35,430 nucleotides of DNA from assembly GCA_905202125.1 (NCBI GenBank), contig CAJKQX010000020.1, positions 1 to 35,430 on the forward strand. Direction: 5' to 3'. The stretch is from an uncultured Prevotella sp. (lineage in GTDB: Bacteria > Bacteroidota > Bacteroidia > Bacteroidales > Bacteroidaceae). A program made the translations under genes and the position numbers. Shown here piece after piece: positions 1 to 8,125 of this stretch. The notes beneath the pieces were generated by a model. It worked only from the letters and a program-made list of their open reading frames with translations, ran no database searches and was not told where the DNA came from. Position 1 is the first letter of the stretch. Each line of letters begins with the position of its first letter.

Positions 1-133
1 TGACGGCTTGTTCCATTTATGGAATGTGCGGTCATACACGGCTTTCCGCTTCCGGTTTAAAGGGACAGCGAAAAAAGAAAAATCGTCAGAACCCCGTAAA
101 AGCCCCCCCCTTTGGCATAAGCACAAAAGAAAT

Positions 134-184
134 GGGCCTTGCGTCATCAGTCTAAACAAGTTGTTTAGGCGTGAGGCAAAGCCC
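134..184. terminator. Imperfect long hairpin, possible terminator
   Basis: Inner arms CTAAACAA (152-159) and TTGTTTAG (161-168) pair perfectly around one base. Further out, GCGTCA pairs with TGAGGC with one mismatch, and GGGC with GCCC, followed by TTTTC at 185-189. It could end transcription of a gene lying left of the window, or be a structured remnant of a repeat. Moderate to low certainty. Confidence 0.4.
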
Positions 185-321
185 TTTTCTCCGCTTATGC
201 AGTAGTCGGCACACGTTCGTTCAAAATCCTTTTGTACGATGGTGTGCCAACGAATAAAATCGCTTTTACGGAAAAAGTAATGCTGAAATACACATAAAAA
301 GGATAGATAAGTCACCAAATC

Positions 322-353
322 TTTGGGCTTCTCAAATAAAATATCTACCTTTG
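322..353 (+). promoter_or_regulatory. Bacteroidetes-type promoter
   Basis: TTTG at 322-325 and TACCTTTG at 346-353 are separated by 20 bases, an almost ideal match to the Bacteroidetes housekeeping promoter (TTTG, 19-21 bases, TAnnTTTG). No gene begins within 500 bases downstream, so it may drive a long aguA leader or an unannotated RNA. Confidence 0.55.
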
Positions 354-488
354 CAATAGAGTTGTTAGGAGTAGCAAACCGCAGTATATCAGTGAACTTG
401 CATTTTCGCTAAATCGTTACCTTAAAATACCATTACTCTCATTCTACTCTGACATTCAATCAGATATAAGTTTTTTGATTATCCGACG

Positions 489-519
489 CAAAGATAATGC
501 AAAAAAACAATACCTACAA
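489..519 (-). promoter_or_regulatory. Minus-strand promoter-like site
   Basis: On the minus strand TATCTTTG (489-496) lies 20 bases downstream of a TTG (517-519). The surrounding 16 bases (488-503) are an exact inverted copy of those at 582-597. No minus-strand gene is visible to the left, so the product is unknown. Confidence 0.35.
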
Positions 520-581
520 GTCTGAAAATTGTTTTTATTCTTCTTCGCATTGTTATGTGCAAAAACGCGGACTTTGGAATA

Positions 582-615
582 TTTGCATTATCTTTGCATC
601 ATGTTTGCATTATCT
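582..615 (+). promoter_or_regulatory. -7-like motif with direct repeat upstream of aguA
   Basis: TATCTTTG at 589-596 fits the -7 box, but no good TTTG lies at the right distance. The 12-mer TTTGCATTATCT occurs at 582-593 and again at 604-615, and inverted at 492-503. This may be a regulator-binding cluster rather than a simple promoter. Confidence 0.35.
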
Positions 616-627
616 CAGCAATCGTTA

Positions 628-825
628 AACCCAAATCGGTCATTAGAGTTCATGGCAGTTTTTGAGATTATATTTGTTGTATTGCGACCGTATTGTCGAA
701 GGCATAGCGGGCTATGGCGAGACAAGACGGGAAACAAGACGACAAATAGAAGCCCAAAACACGTGAACAGACAATACGATAATCATCAATCATGCCCATT
801 TTCGGTCTAATGACCGATTTGGGTT
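628..825. mobile_element. MITE-like 198-bp repeat element, copy 1
   Basis: The element is bounded by perfect 20-bp terminal inverted repeats, AACCCAAATCGGTCATTAGA at 628-647 and its complement at 806-825; with flanking TTAA bases the match extends to 23 bp (625-647 and 806-828). A second copy of equal length lies at 30042-30239 (12 differences counted by eye, about 94% identical), and the end of an inverted third copy starts at 35376. Internal inverted repeats include CGTATTGTC with GACAATACG, and CATAGC with GCTATG. On the minus strand a 43-codon frame (799 to 668) stays open in both complete copies. No transposase is encoded, so if mobile it would need help in trans. A structured RNA is the alternative. 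Confidence 0.75.
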
Positions 826-861
826 TAATATTTTCATACCGTAAATGTTGAAATAATCTTT

Positions 862-1938
862 ATGTCAGAACTCCAATCAAAGAAATATATCTTGCCTGCC
901 GAATGGAGCCGTCAGGCTGCGGTGCAATTGACCTGGCCCCACGCCGACACGGACTGGAGGCCCTATCTCGATGATATTACTGAGGTGTGTCTTCAGCTTG
1001 TAGAGGCTATCGCAGGGCACGAGCGGGTCATCGTTGTGGCACAAGACGCGGCCGAGGTGAGCCGTCTGATAGAGCAGCGCATAGGTAGTGTGCTGATGAA
1101 AAACGTCATCGTGCATCGTTGCAACAATAATGACACTTGGGCGCGCGACCATGCTTTCATCACCGTTGAGGCTCACGACGAATGTGGTGGGGCCGATCAT
1201 CTGATGCTTGATTTCCGGTTCAACGGTTGGGGAGAGAAATTCCCGGCCAACCTCGACAATAAGATCAATGCCACATTATATAATACAGGCATGTTCAGTG
1301 GCCATCGCGTTGATTATGACGATTTCGTCCTTGAAGGCGGATCTGTCGAGAGTGACGGCCGTGGAACGATTTTCACTACGAGCATGTGTCTGCTTGCGCC
1401 ACACCGCAACCAGCCGCTGGGCCGGTCGGACATTGAGCAGATACTTAAGGAGAGACTCTTTGCCGACCGTGTGGTGTGGCTCGATCACGGCCAACTCATA
1501 GGTGATGACACCGACGGACATATCGATACGATAGTGCGCACGGCTCCCGACAACACGTTGGTTTATGTGGGATGCGACGACCCCGAGGATTCACAATACG
1601 CCGATTTCAAGGCGTTGGAGAATCAGCTTATGGCTCTTCGCACAGCCGACGGTCATCCTTTCAGACTCTTGCGGTTGCCCATGCCGGATGCCATATACGA
1701 TGAAGGCGAGCGTCTGCCGGCCACTTATGCCAACTATCTCATCATCAACGATGCCGTCATTGTGCCCGTTTACGGTCAGCCCGACAACGACAAGGCTGCC
1801 ACCGACATCATCTCGCAGGCCTATCCCGACAGACAGATGATATGTATCGATGCCCGCGTGGTGATACGTCAGCACGGGTCTTTGCATTGTCTGACGATGC
1901 AATATCCCGAAGGCTGTCTCGCTCTGGATGCCGGATAA
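862..1938 (+). CDS. aguA: Agmatine deiminase
   Basis: The enzyme hydrolyses agmatine to N-carbamoylputrescine and ammonia in the cytoplasm, the first step of the arginine-decarboxylase route to putrescine. The 358-residue protein has the length and motifs of the agmatine deiminase/PAD-like amidinotransferase fold: WARDH around residues 93-97, LEGG at 157-160 (Glu158), DTDGHID with His220, and the catalytic cysteine Cys343 in GSLHCLTMQ near the C-terminus. The next gene is the following pathway enzyme, 33 bases downstream, which supports the assignment over a peptidylarginine deiminase. The start at 862 precedes the conserved N-terminal PAEW motif by about a dozen residues, and no better start exists. 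Repeat element copy 1 ends only 36 bases upstream, so it probably lies in the promoter or leader. Confidence 0.93.
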   Translation: MSELQSKKYILPAEWSRQAAVQLTWPHADTDWRPYLDDITEVCLQLVEAIAGHERVIVVAQDAAEVSRLIEQRIGSVLMKNVIVHRCNNNDTWARDHAFITVEAHDECGGADHLMLDFRFNGWGEKFPANLDNKINATLYNTGMFSGHRVDYDDFVLEGGSVESDGRGTIFTTSMCLLAPHRNQPLGRSDIEQILKERLFADRVVWLDHGQLIGDDTDGHIDTIVRTAPDNTLVYVGCDDPEDSQYADFKALENQLMALRTADGHPFRLLRLPMPDAIYDEGERLPATYANYLIINDAVIVPVYGQPDNDKAATDIISQAYPDRQMICIDARVVIRQHGSLHCLTMQYPEGCLALDAG

Positions 1939-1971
1939 TTTGTAATAAAGACAAGAAAACTTACAAAGAAA

Positions 1972-2856
1972 ATGAACAAACTGAAAATAGGAATACTCCA
2001 ACAGACGGTTACAGCCGATGTGGAACATAACAAACGCCGCATTGCCGAAGGCATCGAGACATTGGCCGGACGCGGCGCTCAGCTCGTGGTATTGCAGGAG
2101 TTGCACAACTCGCTCTATTTCTGTCAGGTGGAGGATGTGGACAACTTCGATTTGGCCGAGCCCATCCCGGGTCCTTCGACCGATTTTTATGGCGATTTGG
2201 CCAAACGACTTGGCATCGTCATTGTGACCTCTCTCTTCGAACGTCGTAGTGCCGGCTTGTATCACAACACGGCCGTCGTGATAGAGCGCGACGGTAGTAT
2301 TGCCGGCAAATATCGCAAGATGCACATACCCGATGACCCAGCCTATTACGAGAAATTCTATTTCACGCCCGGCGATATCGGCTTTCGTCCGATAGACACC
2401 AGTCTCGGTCGGCTTGGTGTGATGGTGTGTTGGGATCAGTGGTATCCCGAGGCTGCCCGACTGATGGCGCTTGCCGGAGCACAGTTGCTCATCTATCCCA
2501 CGGCTATCGGATATGCCGACAGCGACACGGAGGATGAACAGCAGCGCCAGCGCGAGGCCTGGACTACGGTGCAGCGCGGTCATGCCGTGGCCAATGGGGT
2601 GCCCGTTGTGTCGGTCAACCGCGTGGGACATGAGGACGATCCGAGCCGTCAGACTGCCGGCATACAGTTCTGGGGCAGTTCGATGGTGGTTGGTCCGCAG
2701 GGCGAATTTCTCTATCGAGCATCCGACAACGATGAAGACATGGCCGTCGTAGAGGTCGATATGGAGCGCAGCGAGAACGTGCGCCGCTGGTGGCCATTCC
2801 TCAGAGACAGGCGAATAGAAAACTATGGAGATATACAAAAACGGTTTATCGACTAA
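1972..2856 (+). CDS. aguB: N-carbamoylputrescine amidase
   Basis: This nitrilase-superfamily enzyme converts N-carbamoylputrescine to putrescine, CO2 and ammonia, completing the agmatine pathway started by the upstream gene. At 294 residues it has the usual length. The catalytic triad is visible: Glu43 in LQELHN, Lys116 in YRKMHIP and Cys153 in VCWDQW. The pattern CWDQWYPEAAR is typical of the AguB branch. It lies 33 bases after aguA and is almost certainly co-transcribed. It ends in a shared convergent terminator with the minus-strand permease gene. Confidence 0.95.
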   Translation: MNKLKIGILQQTVTADVEHNKRRIAEGIETLAGRGAQLVVLQELHNSLYFCQVEDVDNFDLAEPIPGPSTDFYGDLAKRLGIVIVTSLFERRSAGLYHNTAVVIERDGSIAGKYRKMHIPDDPAYYEKFYFTPGDIGFRPIDTSLGRLGVMVCWDQWYPEAARLMALAGAQLLIYPTAIGYADSDTEDEQQRQREAWTTVQRGHAVANGVPVVSVNRVGHEDDPSRQTAGIQFWGSSMVVGPQGEFLYRASDNDEDMAVVEVDMERSENVRRWWPFLRDRRIENYGDIQKRFID

Positions 2857-2881
2857 GCCGAATGACCAACTTATAATAAAA

Positions 2882-2900
2882 GGCAGGAATTACTCCTGCC
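2882..2900. terminator. Bidirectional terminator between convergent genes
   Basis: GGCAGGA (2882-2888) and TCCTGCC (2894-2900) form a 7-bp stem with a 5-base loop, with A-rich sequence before and CTTTATTTCTTTT after. It can serve both aguB (plus) and the permease (minus). Confidence 0.75.
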
Positions 2901-2911
2901 CTTTATTTCTT

Positions 2912-4189
2912 TTATTCCTGCCTTCTTTTCTTGCCGAAATCGGCGTCAATCTTCAAAAACCATGTCACTCCGAACGTCATCATACAGCTCACCATCACAA
3001 TGATGAAGAACATGCGATAGCCCACCAGCTCCTGTAATGCACCCGCAAACAGTCCCGGTATCATCATCGATCCGGCCATGAATGCCGTACACAGGGCGTA
3101 GTGGCTGGTCTTGTATTGTCCCTGACTATAATAAATAAGGTAAAGCATGTAGGCCGTGAATCCGAACCCATAACCAAACTGCTCGAAGAAGACGCAGATA
3201 TTGATTGTCGTAAGGTTGGACGGCAGGGCATAGCTCATGTACACATACACGATGTCGGGCAGCGTGATGGCGCACACCATAGGCCATATCCATCGTTTCA
3301 GTCCGTCCTTGCTCACAGCCATACCGCCGAGGATGCCACCTAATGTGAGTCCTATCACGCCGATGGTGCCTTGCACGAAGCCATACTCCTGAGGCGAGAG
3401 TCCGATGCCGCCGTTGCGTGGTGCGTCGATGAGAAAGAGTGCCGACACCTTTGCTAACAGTCCTTCGGGCATGCGATAGAGCAACATGAACAGCAGTCCG
3501 GCCACCACTTGCGGTTTCTCAAAGAATGTCTTTATGGTGTGCCTGAAATTCAGCCATATTGTCGAAGCGTCTATTTCGTCCCGCTTTTTGTCGTCCTCCG
3601 GTTTTGGCAGTATGTATCCGTGCCACAGCCATAGGGCAATGAACAGTCCTGTCATGCCGTAGAATGTCAAGCTCCAGCAGAATGGGATGCTGTCGCGATA
3701 GATCACTTGCAGATTGCCGGCAATCATCACCAGCACCCCTTGTCCGAAGATTGTGGCCAGTCGGTAGAATGTGGAGCGTATGCCCACAAACCATGCCTGA
3801 TGATGCTCATCGAGCCCGAGCATGTAGAAACCGTCGGCAGATATGTCGTGGGTGGCGCTCGAGAAGGCCATCACCCAGAAGAAGAACAGAGTGCCTTGCA
3901 GCCACAATCCCGTGGGAATGGTGAAGGCCACGCCACCGAGCGATGCACCGATCATCAGTTGCATCGTGATTATCCACCATCGCTTGGTCTTGACAAGGTC
4001 GATGAACGGGCTCCAAAGGGGCTTGATGACCCACGGCAGATACAGCCATGAAGTGTAGAAAGTGATCTGCGCGTTGCTCAGACCCAACTGTTTGTAGAGT
4101 ATCAGTGATATGGTCATCACCGCCACATATGGCAGTCCTTCGGCAAAGTAAAGTGTTGGAACCCATGTCCACGGGCTTCTCTGTTTCAT
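2912..4189 (-). CDS. AmpG-like MFS permease
   Basis: The protein has 425 residues and about twelve hydrophobic segments, as expected of a major facilitator transporter in the inner membrane. The N-terminal pattern YFAEGLPY and the SATHDISADG segment after the third or fourth helix resemble AmpG-type permeases, which bring anhydromuropeptides or related cell-wall fragments into the cytoplasm. The gene follows the GT/HIT-like/SpoIID fusion gene by 53 bases on the same strand and shares its promoter by position. Because SpoIID domains act on peptidoglycan glycan strands, the pairing supports a wall-fragment substrate, but this is inference; a sugar or phosphosugar substrate is possible. No ampD or other recycling gene is in view. 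Confidence 0.75.
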   Translation of the reverse strand: MKQRSPWTWVPTLYFAEGLPYVAVMTISLILYKQLGLSNAQITFYTSWLYLPWVIKPLWSPFIDLVKTKRWWIITMQLMIGASLGGVAFTIPTGLWLQGTLFFFWVMAFSSATHDISADGFYMLGLDEHHQAWFVGIRSTFYRLATIFGQGVLVMIAGNLQVIYRDSIPFCWSLTFYGMTGLFIALWLWHGYILPKPEDDKKRDEIDASTIWLNFRHTIKTFFEKPQVVAGLLFMLLYRMPEGLLAKVSALFLIDAPRNGGIGLSPQEYGFVQGTIGVIGLTLGGILGGMAVSKDGLKRWIWPMVCAITLPDIVYVYMSYALPSNLTTINICVFFEQFGYGFGFTAYMLYLIYYSQGQYKTSHYALCTAFMAGSMMIPGLFAGALQELVGYRMFFIIVMVSCMMTFGVTWFLKIDADFGKKRRQE

Positions 4190-4242
4190 ATTTCGGTTCT
4201 TTCAGATGATGTGAATGATGTCTTCTGTTGTTTTATTTATGA

Positions 4243-7200
4243 TTATCGGTAAATCTTTTTTATCTCCGCACCTTTATAATAATGCAGCAGGATGCGGTCG
4301 TAGTGATAGCCCTGTTCGCCCATCACGGCCGCTCCTATCTGGCACAGACCCACGCCGTGACCCCATCCGGCACCGGTGAGAACGAATTGTCCGGGTATGC
4401 CGTCGGTCACGTCCTGCTTGTCCACCACGAAGGCACTGCTGTACAGGTGCGTCTTGCTCAGTGCACGTCGTATCTCCAGTTCCTTGCCGATGGTGAACGT
4501 ATGTTTGGTGCCGACGATTTTCAGTTTGCATATACGTCCGCTCTTGCCGCGTTCCAGAGGTATGAGGTCGGTGATCTGTCCGAAGTCCATCTTCAGCTTC
4601 TGACAGATGATGTTGCTCAACTCCTCTTGTGATAGTGTCACGTGCCAGCGATAGAAATCGGTGGTCTCTTGGTCATAGTCGTTGAGCACCTGCGACAGTA
4701 TCTTCTCGTCACACGTATTGCAGAAGGCCTCGGGCGACTCGCGTATCCACCTCTCTGCGTTCTCCTCGATGGTGAGGTCTGGCAGGGCCGACCGTCTCGT
4801 GGGGTCATCGTCGCGTATGGCCGAGAGATAATCCTTTGGCTTGTTCTCCCAACAATACTGGAACTCCTCGCTTATGCCGCCGCAGCATTTGCTGAATCGG
4901 GCGTCGCATATCTCGCCGTTGTGCACCAGAATCTGACCCTTAGTGGCCTCCACCGCCTCACGGACGTGCACGTTGGACGCTTTGGTTATGCCCTGGTAGC
5001 GCTGACAATGGTCATCGGCACACACATCGAATATGGTGTGGTCCTCGCGGTCGTACCATCTGATGAGCTCGTCGTCTTTTTTTATGAACGAGAAGAAATT
5101 GTCGCCGCCGCTTTGCATCTTGTGGCGCCTGTCTATCTGCGCGAGCAGCCAGCTGCGCGATATCACGGCATGAGCCTTGAGCAGTTCGATACTCGCTGTG
5201 GCGCTCATCTCGCTCGATATGACGCTTTCAAGATAATGCTCCACCGGCAGTTCGTTGATGGCATAGATGCTGCCAGCCTCGACCACCAGTCGGAGCGTAC
5301 CCATGAACGTCTGCGTCTCGGTGCGCTCCCAGTGGAAATTGATGCCGATGGTCACTCCGTGGAGCGAGAACGATGCATCGTCCGAGAGCGGATTGAACGT
5401 GAGTTCACGGTATTGGTTGCCGTTCCAGAGTATGCCACCTTCGTATATCTCCACTTCCTGCAGTCCCTCTATGTTCTCGCCTTTGGCCGAATAGGGCTTG
5501 TTGAGCGAGAACCTTATCTTCTCGCCTTTGATTATCCCGACCGACACCATCGGCTGTATGCCGCCAAAGAGGTTGAGCGTCTCCGCCTTGTGGTAATAGT
5601 CGTTTTTCAATGTCTGTATCGTCTCCTCCATCTTCTTCTCGTCAGCTCCGCACTCCTTGAGTACATTCTCGGCCTGTTCGGGAGTGATGCAGGTGAAATC
5701 CTTGCGTTGTGGCATCACTATCAGTCCGGCCATGTCGAGCGCACCCGGACTGATCATCATCCGTCGGTCGTCCTCGTAGAAATAGCAGTCGGGACGATGC
5801 TTGCTGCGCGGGAATATCACCGAGACATATTGTGTTCCATCGTTCCATGCCATGACGTTCATCATCGGTTCCGGTCCGCAGTCGTCGGCGGGCAATGAGT
5901 CGTAAAGTTTATGGAATGTCTTGATGCCGTTTCTCTTGTTTCTGGTGATGATGACAAATGCCGGAGTGACAAACTCGCGTAGTACGGCCAGACGGCAGTC
6001 GGCCTCCTCGAATATCGTTTCCAGTCCGCGGCTCAGTCGTTGCCATCCCTCTATCAGTGGTATCCTGCCTCCCTTACAGCCTTGCAAGTGCATGTGGTCG
6101 GGTGCCGATGCTCCGCATCTCGGTCCGTTGTAGAACAAGGTCATGTCGGGGAACAGGTCGAGCAATTTGTATATCTCCCTGTAATTGTCACGTATGCGCT
6201 GCGGTGTATGCATCTTCTTGGAGATTGTGAAATGTATGGGCAGTATGGGGTAGGGATTGACCAACAGTTGGAACTCGTTGTCAATGTTCTTGGCAAACTG
6301 CTCGGCCGGTCTGTTCTTGTTGCACAGGAAGCACGGGCGTTGGGCTATCGCCTTCTGCGAGATGCTGGCACCGGTGGATACGATACGTGCCGGGTTGTGC
6401 TGCAGGATGATGGTGTTGTCGCCGCAGGCCAGTTCGCGCGTCTCCACATTGTTGAGGTCTCTGAAATGCTCTCTTGCCTCCTCCCATTTCTCCAGTTGTC
6501 GGTTGAAGAATCGGTGCATCGAGTTGTCCGTCACGATGTCGTCACGACCCTGCTTCATGAGTTGTCTGGCCGATATCTCCATCGTGCGCAGACGGTCCTT
6601 ATATATATTGTTGGCATTGATCTTGTCTATGCTCAGCGCGGCATCGCTGTTGCCGCCCCAGCGGCGGCAGAGATATAGTTCGTCGTATATGCGGCCAATT
6701 CTGTATTTGCGGCTGAAGGCCAGTCCGAGGGCGTAGTCCTCGCCGTAACTGGTGTTGGGGAAAGGTATCTGGCGTAGCAGCGGTGTGAAGAAAGCCCTCG
6801 GCGCACCCAGCCCGTTGATGCGGAGCGCATTGTTGGGGCCGTTGTTGTCGGTCCACTCCTTATGATCAATGAGTCCCGGCGGCAGGGTGTTGAGGTTGAA
6901 ATCGCACATGCGATAGCTTCCGATGATCATTGCCGCCTGTTGCTCATGAAAGGCGGCCACAATCTTTTGCAGAGTATGCTCGGAGGAGTACAGGTCGTCG
7001 CTGTCGAGCTGCACGGCGAACCGTCCGCATCGGTCGTCGCCCACGGCCATGTTCCAGCATCCGCCGATACCGAGGTCGTGGCGCTCGGGGATGATGTGTA
7101 TGAGCCGGTTGTCCTCACGCGCCATGTCGGCGAGTATGGCGGTGGTGCCGTCGGTGGAATGATTGTCCACCACCATGACGTTGTATCTGAATGATGTCTT

Positions 7201-8019
7201 CTGATTGAGAGCCGAGTTCACGGCGTCGGCAATGGTCTTTTCGCGGTTGAATACCGGAATGACCACCGATGCCTCGCTGGCAAATTCCTGCTCGTCAAAC
7301 TCCGGTCGGGTGTAGGCCGATGTGTCGATGAGCGCACCTATCTGCTCGAGGTGACGCGTCACGGCCATCTCCATCTCCAGTTGCACCTGACGGTTGCGCG
7401 GATTGACATAGTCGAACTGTTTCTCGCCACTCTTGCGGTTGTCCGTCTCCAGCTCGGTGTAGAGCAATTCGTTGATATGGAATATCGAGGACTTGCGACT
7501 GAGAAAGAGTCGCAGGTCGTACAGTCCGGCCCAGACGTAGTCGGAAGGCGACGAGGCTATGTATTCGTGCATACAAGCCGATTTGATGAGAATGAGCTGT
7601 CCGAAATCGAAATCATCGCGCACACTGCCCGACTGATAATCAATGGCCGGATGGCGCTCCACCTTGCCGCCGGTGGTGGAGTATCGGTCGCTGTAAATGA
7701 GGGCGGCATCGCTGTCGGCCGCCACACGGAGAAATCTCTCGAGAGCATATTGTCCCAGTACGAACGGCGTGGTCTTGGTGCTCAGCAGTATGTATTCGGC
7801 ACAAGCGGCATTGTCTATTTTTCTTAACGTGTCGGCAGATGTGACGTTTCCGGCCGTTATCACACGGCAGTCATCGGGTATGTCGTTGCGCGATGCAAAA
7901 TCGTTGTCCACAAGCAGATGAATGAGATTCACCGTTTTGCTCAGTCGCAGTGTTTGCAGAGTGTTCATGATTTCCGCCATGTCGGTGCATGGCAGAAAAC
8001 AATCTATCTTCCCTCTCAT
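4243..8019 (-). CDS. GT2-like glycosyltransferase / HIT-like nucleotidyltransferase / SpoIID fusion protein
   Basis: This 1258-residue protein combines three parts. Residues 1-245 look like a degenerate glycosyltransferase fold. Residues 250-460 form a GT2 domain with SVVIPVFNRE, VVDNHSTDGT and the metal-binding QLDSDD. Residues 530-800 carry CFLC (563-566), NPYPILPIHFTI and HMHLQ (642-646), the HxHxQ signature of HIT/GalT-like nucleotidyltransferases and phosphorylases; I associate this region with DUF4922. Residues 815-1258 are a SpoIID/LytB domain with LPVEHYLESVISSEM (probable catalytic Glu937), DVCADDHCQRYQG and the C-terminal GWGHGVGLCQIGA. There is no signal peptide or membrane segment, so the SpoIID part is predicted to be cytoplasmic, unlike classical SpoIID. 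The downstream permease is AmpG-like. The fusion suggests coupled handling of imported or newly made wall glycans, but the exact reaction is unknown. Confidence 0.85.
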   Translation of the reverse strand: MRGKIDCFLPCTDMAEIMNTLQTLRLSKTVNLIHLLVDNDFASRNDIPDDCRVITAGNVTSADTLRKIDNAACAEYILLSTKTTPFVLGQYALERFLRVAADSDAALIYSDRYSTTGGKVERHPAIDYQSGSVRDDFDFGQLILIKSACMHEYIASSPSDYVWAGLYDLRLFLSRKSSIFHINELLYTELETDNRKSGEKQFDYVNPRNRQVQLEMEMAVTRHLEQIGALIDTSAYTRPEFDEQEFASEASVVIPVFNREKTIADAVNSALNQKTSFRYNVMVVDNHSTDGTTAILADMAREDNRLIHIIPERHDLGIGGCWNMAVGDDRCGRFAVQLDSDDLYSSEHTLQKIVAAFHEQQAAMIIGSYRMCDFNLNTLPPGLIDHKEWTDNNGPNNALRINGLGAPRAFFTPLLRQIPFPNTSYGEDYALGLAFSRKYRIGRIYDELYLCRRWGGNSDAALSIDKINANNIYKDRLRTMEISARQLMKQGRDDIVTDNSMHRFFNRQLEKWEEAREHFRDLNNVETRELACGDNTIILQHNPARIVSTGASISQKAIAQRPCFLCNKNRPAEQFAKNIDNEFQLLVNPYPILPIHFTISKKMHTPQRIRDNYREIYKLLDLFPDMTLFYNGPRCGASAPDHMHLQGCKGGRIPLIEGWQRLSRGLETIFEEADCRLAVLREFVTPAFVIITRNKRNGIKTFHKLYDSLPADDCGPEPMMNVMAWNDGTQYVSVIFPRSKHRPDCYFYEDDRRMMISPGALDMAGLIVMPQRKDFTCITPEQAENVLKECGADEKKMEETIQTLKNDYYHKAETLNLFGGIQPMVSVGIIKGEKIRFSLNKPYSAKGENIEGLQEVEIYEGGILWNGNQYRELTFNPLSDDASFSLHGVTIGINFHWERTETQTFMGTLRLVVEAGSIYAINELPVEHYLESVISSEMSATASIELLKAHAVISRSWLLAQIDRRHKMQSGGDNFFSFIKKDDELIRWYDREDHTIFDVCADDHCQRYQGITKASNVHVREAVEATKGQILVHNGEICDARFSKCCGGISEEFQYCWENKPKDYLSAIRDDDPTRRSALPDLTIEENAERWIRESPEAFCNTCDEKILSQVLNDYDQETTDFYRWHVTLSQEELSNIICQKLKMDFGQITDLIPLERGKSGRICKLKIVGTKHTFTIGKELEIRRALSKTHLYSSAFVVDKQDVTDGIPGQFVLTGAGWGHGVGLCQIGAAVMGEQGYHYDRILLHYYKGAEIKKIYR

Positions 8020-8094
8020 ATTTATGATTTACGTGTTTTGATTGTTAATAGTTGAGCTTTTGTTGCTTCGGATGACCGGTAATCACCCATCTCA

Positions 8095-8125
8095 CAAAGG
8101 TAATCAAATTCTTTGATTGTGCAAA
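8095..8125 (-). promoter_or_regulatory. Promoter with palindromic spacer for the GT/HIT/SpoIID-permease operon
   Basis: On the minus strand TTTG (8122-8125) and TACCTTTG (8095-8102) are 19 bases apart, a near-perfect Bacteroidetes promoter about 75 bases before the start codon at 8019. The spacer contains a perfect inverted repeat, AATCAAA (8102-8108) and TTTGATT (8112-8118), a likely operator position. Confidence 0.65.

Larger units (their letters stand above)
1..861. other. Intergenic region without a convincing gene
   Basis: No open frame here looks like a real protein; the short ones lack recognisable domains and one overlaps the 198-bp repeat element. The stretch holds an imperfect hairpin (134-184), an eight-C run near 106-113, a good Bacteroidetes promoter (322-353), a pair of inverted copies of TTTGCATTATCTTTGC (488-503 on minus, 582-597 on plus), and repeat element copy 1 (628-825), which ends 36 bases before aguA. 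What the 322-353 promoter transcribes is unclear; it could make a long aguA leader or a small RNA. Confidence 0.6.

Noticed and set aside
529..810. 93-codon frame overlapping repeat element copy 1
   Set aside because: It crosses the edge of the element and is not kept in the second copy; no domain.
1591..2838. Long open frame (415 codons) antisense to aguA/aguB
   Set aside because: It runs opposite two enzymes with intact catalytic residues, has no recognisable domain, and its composition mirrors GC-rich codon positions of the sense genes.
4642..5898. 418-codon frame antisense to the GT/HIT/SpoIID gene
   Set aside because: No family features; the sense strand encodes clear HIT-like and SpoIID motifs over the same bases.
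8102..8118. FNR/Crp-type binding site
   Set aside because: The half sites are AATCAAA / TTTGATT with a 3-base centre, the opposite order and wrong spacing for TTGAT-N4-ATCAA.
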